A DNA stretch of 39,287 nucleotides from Longimicrobiales bacterium (GTDB lineage: Bacteria > Gemmatimonadota > Gemmatimonadetes > Longimicrobiales > RSA9), in the NCBI GenBank assembly GCA_035764935.1, contig DASTYK010000058.1, forward strand, positions 1-39,287, given 5' to 3'. A program made the position numbers and the translations under genes. The number at the start of each line of letters is the position of its first letter. The stretch's first letter is position 1. The notes beneath the pieces are model-generated. The model was given only the letters and a program-made list of their open reading frames with translations, was not told the origin of the DNA and did no database searches. Of the stretch, positions 38,416 to 39,287 are shown piece by piece.

Positions 38416-39287
38416 TCAGTTCTCGATCGTCCGTACCTCCACCCGGTTCGCATTGAACAGCGGCACGAGCACGCGGTTGCGACGTGAGTCGTAGCCGATA
38501 TCGGCCGGCGACTGGAGACTGTCCGCGAACACGCTGACGTTGCCGCCCGTGTCGATGCGGTACACGCTGCTGCTCTCCCAGCTCGATACGAACAGCTCAC
38601 CTGCACGGCTGCGCACGATGCCGTCGAGCTGTCCGCCCTGAAGCGTCGCGATGGTGTCGGGCGCGCTTCCGTCGAGAGGCACGCGCATGACGACGGCACT
38701 GCCGAAGGGCACCACGACGATTGCGTCGTCCACGACCACGATCCCGTTGGGGCTGCTGAGCGCGTCGCCGCTGGCGACCGGCGTCGCACCGTTCGACTCC
38801 ATGCGCAGGATGGCCGCCCTGCCGTTCGGCTGGAAGCTGGCGTCGACGCCCATGTCGGTCACGTAGAGCGTACCGTCGGCTGCTGTTGCGAGATCGTTCA
38901 GGAAGGTCGCGCCCTCGACGCCGCGGGCACCGAGAGGTGCACCGGTCGTGCGATGAAACGCGCGCACGGTGTCGATGTCCGTCACCCACAAGGTGTCGCC
39001 GTGCACGGCCATGCCCTTGGGGGCGTGCAGCGTGACTTCCTCGGTGGCCCCATCGATCCATCTGGGCGCATCGACGGTCCCGTCCGGCCGCACGCGCGTG
39101 ATGAACCCGTTGCCGTCCTTCTCGGTCGGTGCCCCGTTGATGTTGGAGACGTAGTACATGTCCGCCTGCTCGTCCCAGAGCACCGACTCCGGCGTGGCAA
39201 GGACGCCTTCCCCGATCGCGAAATCGGTCCGCGCGCCCACGATGCCGGCGGTGTCCGCGGACGCCGCTGTACCGGCGCCGGTGTCCG
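38416..39287 (-). CDS. SMP-30/NHL-like beta-propeller protein (5' end beyond window)
   Basis: At least 290 residues; the frame is open to the window edge and the visible GTG at 39240 is probably internal, since the preceding Asp/Thr/Ala-rich stretch looks like the linker after a signal peptide or lipobox. The body is a six-bladed propeller: A-T-P-E-S-V-L-W-D-E-Q-A-D-M-Y-Y-V-S-N-I-N-G, L-H-A-P-K-G-M-A-V-H-G-D-T-L-W-V-T-D-I-D-T-V, F-L-N-D-L-A-T-A-A-D-G-T-L-Y-V-T-D-M-G, S-S-P-N-G-I-V-V-V-D-D-A-I-V-V-V-P-F-G, G-Q-L-D-G-I-V, S-P-A-D-I-G-Y-D-S-R-R-N-R-V-L-V-P. The repeated L-x-x-P-x-G/D-I pattern is that of SMP-30/gluconolactonase-type folds, though catalytic activity cannot be judged. Probably exported. 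Confidence 0.82.
   Translation of the reverse strand, partial: DTGAGTAASADTAGIVGARTDFAIGEGVLATPESVLWDEQADMYYVSNINGAPTEKDGNGFITRVRPDGTVDAPRWIDGATEEVTLHAPKGMAVHGDTLWVTDIDTVRAFHRTTGAPLGARGVEGATFLNDLATAADGTLYVTDMGVDASFQPNGRAAILRMESNGATPVASGDALSSPNGIVVVDDAIVVVPFGSAVVMRVPLDGSAPDTIATLQGGQLDGIVRSRAGELFVSSWESSSVYRIDTGGNVSVFADSLQSPADIGYDSRRNRVLVPLFNANRVEVRTIEN

Noticed and set aside
1-39287. tRNA, rRNA, tmRNA or RNase P RNA genes
   Set aside because: I looked for the T-loop GTTCRA, CCA ends and P4-type motifs and found no convincing case, but a covariance-model scan would be needed to be sure.

Overview
This is a GC-rich (roughly two-thirds G+C), gene-dense bacterial chromosome segment. The gene families point to Gemmatimonadota or a close relative: a PadR regulator coupled to an 'orphan' ADOP/MacB-type permease, a DUF5117-type zinc metalloprotease lipoprotein, a DUF4382 lipoprotein, tandem WYL regulators, several soluble or cache-type histidine kinases, and an NADPH-linked 2-oxoacid:ferredoxin oxidoreductase operon. 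This assignment is inference from gene content; the window holds no rRNA, tRNA or phage/IS genes. Both window edges cut genes: an Xre/MbcA-type antitoxin on the left and a beta-propeller protein on the right.

Layout. 1-899: MbcA/RES toxin-antitoxin pair. 942-3937 (minus): ADOP permease and its PadR repressor, with a perfect CCTAA-N5-TTAGG dyad just upstream of padR. 4196-9148 (plus): a four-gene unit chained by 4-bp stop/start overlaps: small Cys-rich protein, GltD-like flavoprotein with ferredoxin domains, korA (gamma-alpha fusion), korB; it ends in a strong hairpin. 9363-10619: VWA protein. 10635-12325 (minus): ECF42-type sigma factor with its YCII/DGPF partner. 12560-13661: Nudix hydrolase and a membrane protein. 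13662-15913 (minus): PafB/PafC-like WYL pair. 16301-16855: secreted protein. 16992-17870 (minus): TolB-like propeller. 18033-19961: MarR regulator, DoxX and an atypical SDR, with matching operators before marR and doxX. 20039-22510: metalloprotease. 22573-25099 (minus): HipA-like kinase, DUF3037 protein and a histidine kinase. 25260-29067 (plus): DUF4382 lipoprotein, an isoaspartyl methyltransferase/erythromycin-esterase fusion, and a disordered Gln/Arg-rich protein. 29244-33461 (minus): two more histidine kinases. 33575-36128 (minus): PA2778/PA2779-like pair in which the C39 peptidase carries a predicted outer-membrane barrel. 36257-36463 (minus): cold shock protein. 36977-37342: unknown. 37529-38047: infC. 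38048-38415: a hairpin followed by 61-bp tandem hairpin repeats. 38416-39287 (minus): propeller, partial.

Most notable points: (i) infC appears to start at an AUC codon placed ideally after a GGAGG, the kind of rare start IF3 uses to control itself, and it lacks the usual rpmI-rplT genes downstream; (ii) directly after it lie tandem 61-bp units, each folding into a hairpin, with paired base changes that keep the stem; (iii) a secreted C39 peptidase-TPR-POTRA-like-barrel fusion next to a PA2779-type membrane protein; (iv) a HipA-like kinase/DUF3037 pair; (v) an RsbR-type four-helix module at the N-terminus of one histidine kinase and, unusually, what looks like the same module at the C-terminus of another; (vi) a clear MarR operator motif shared by marR and the doxX-SDR unit.
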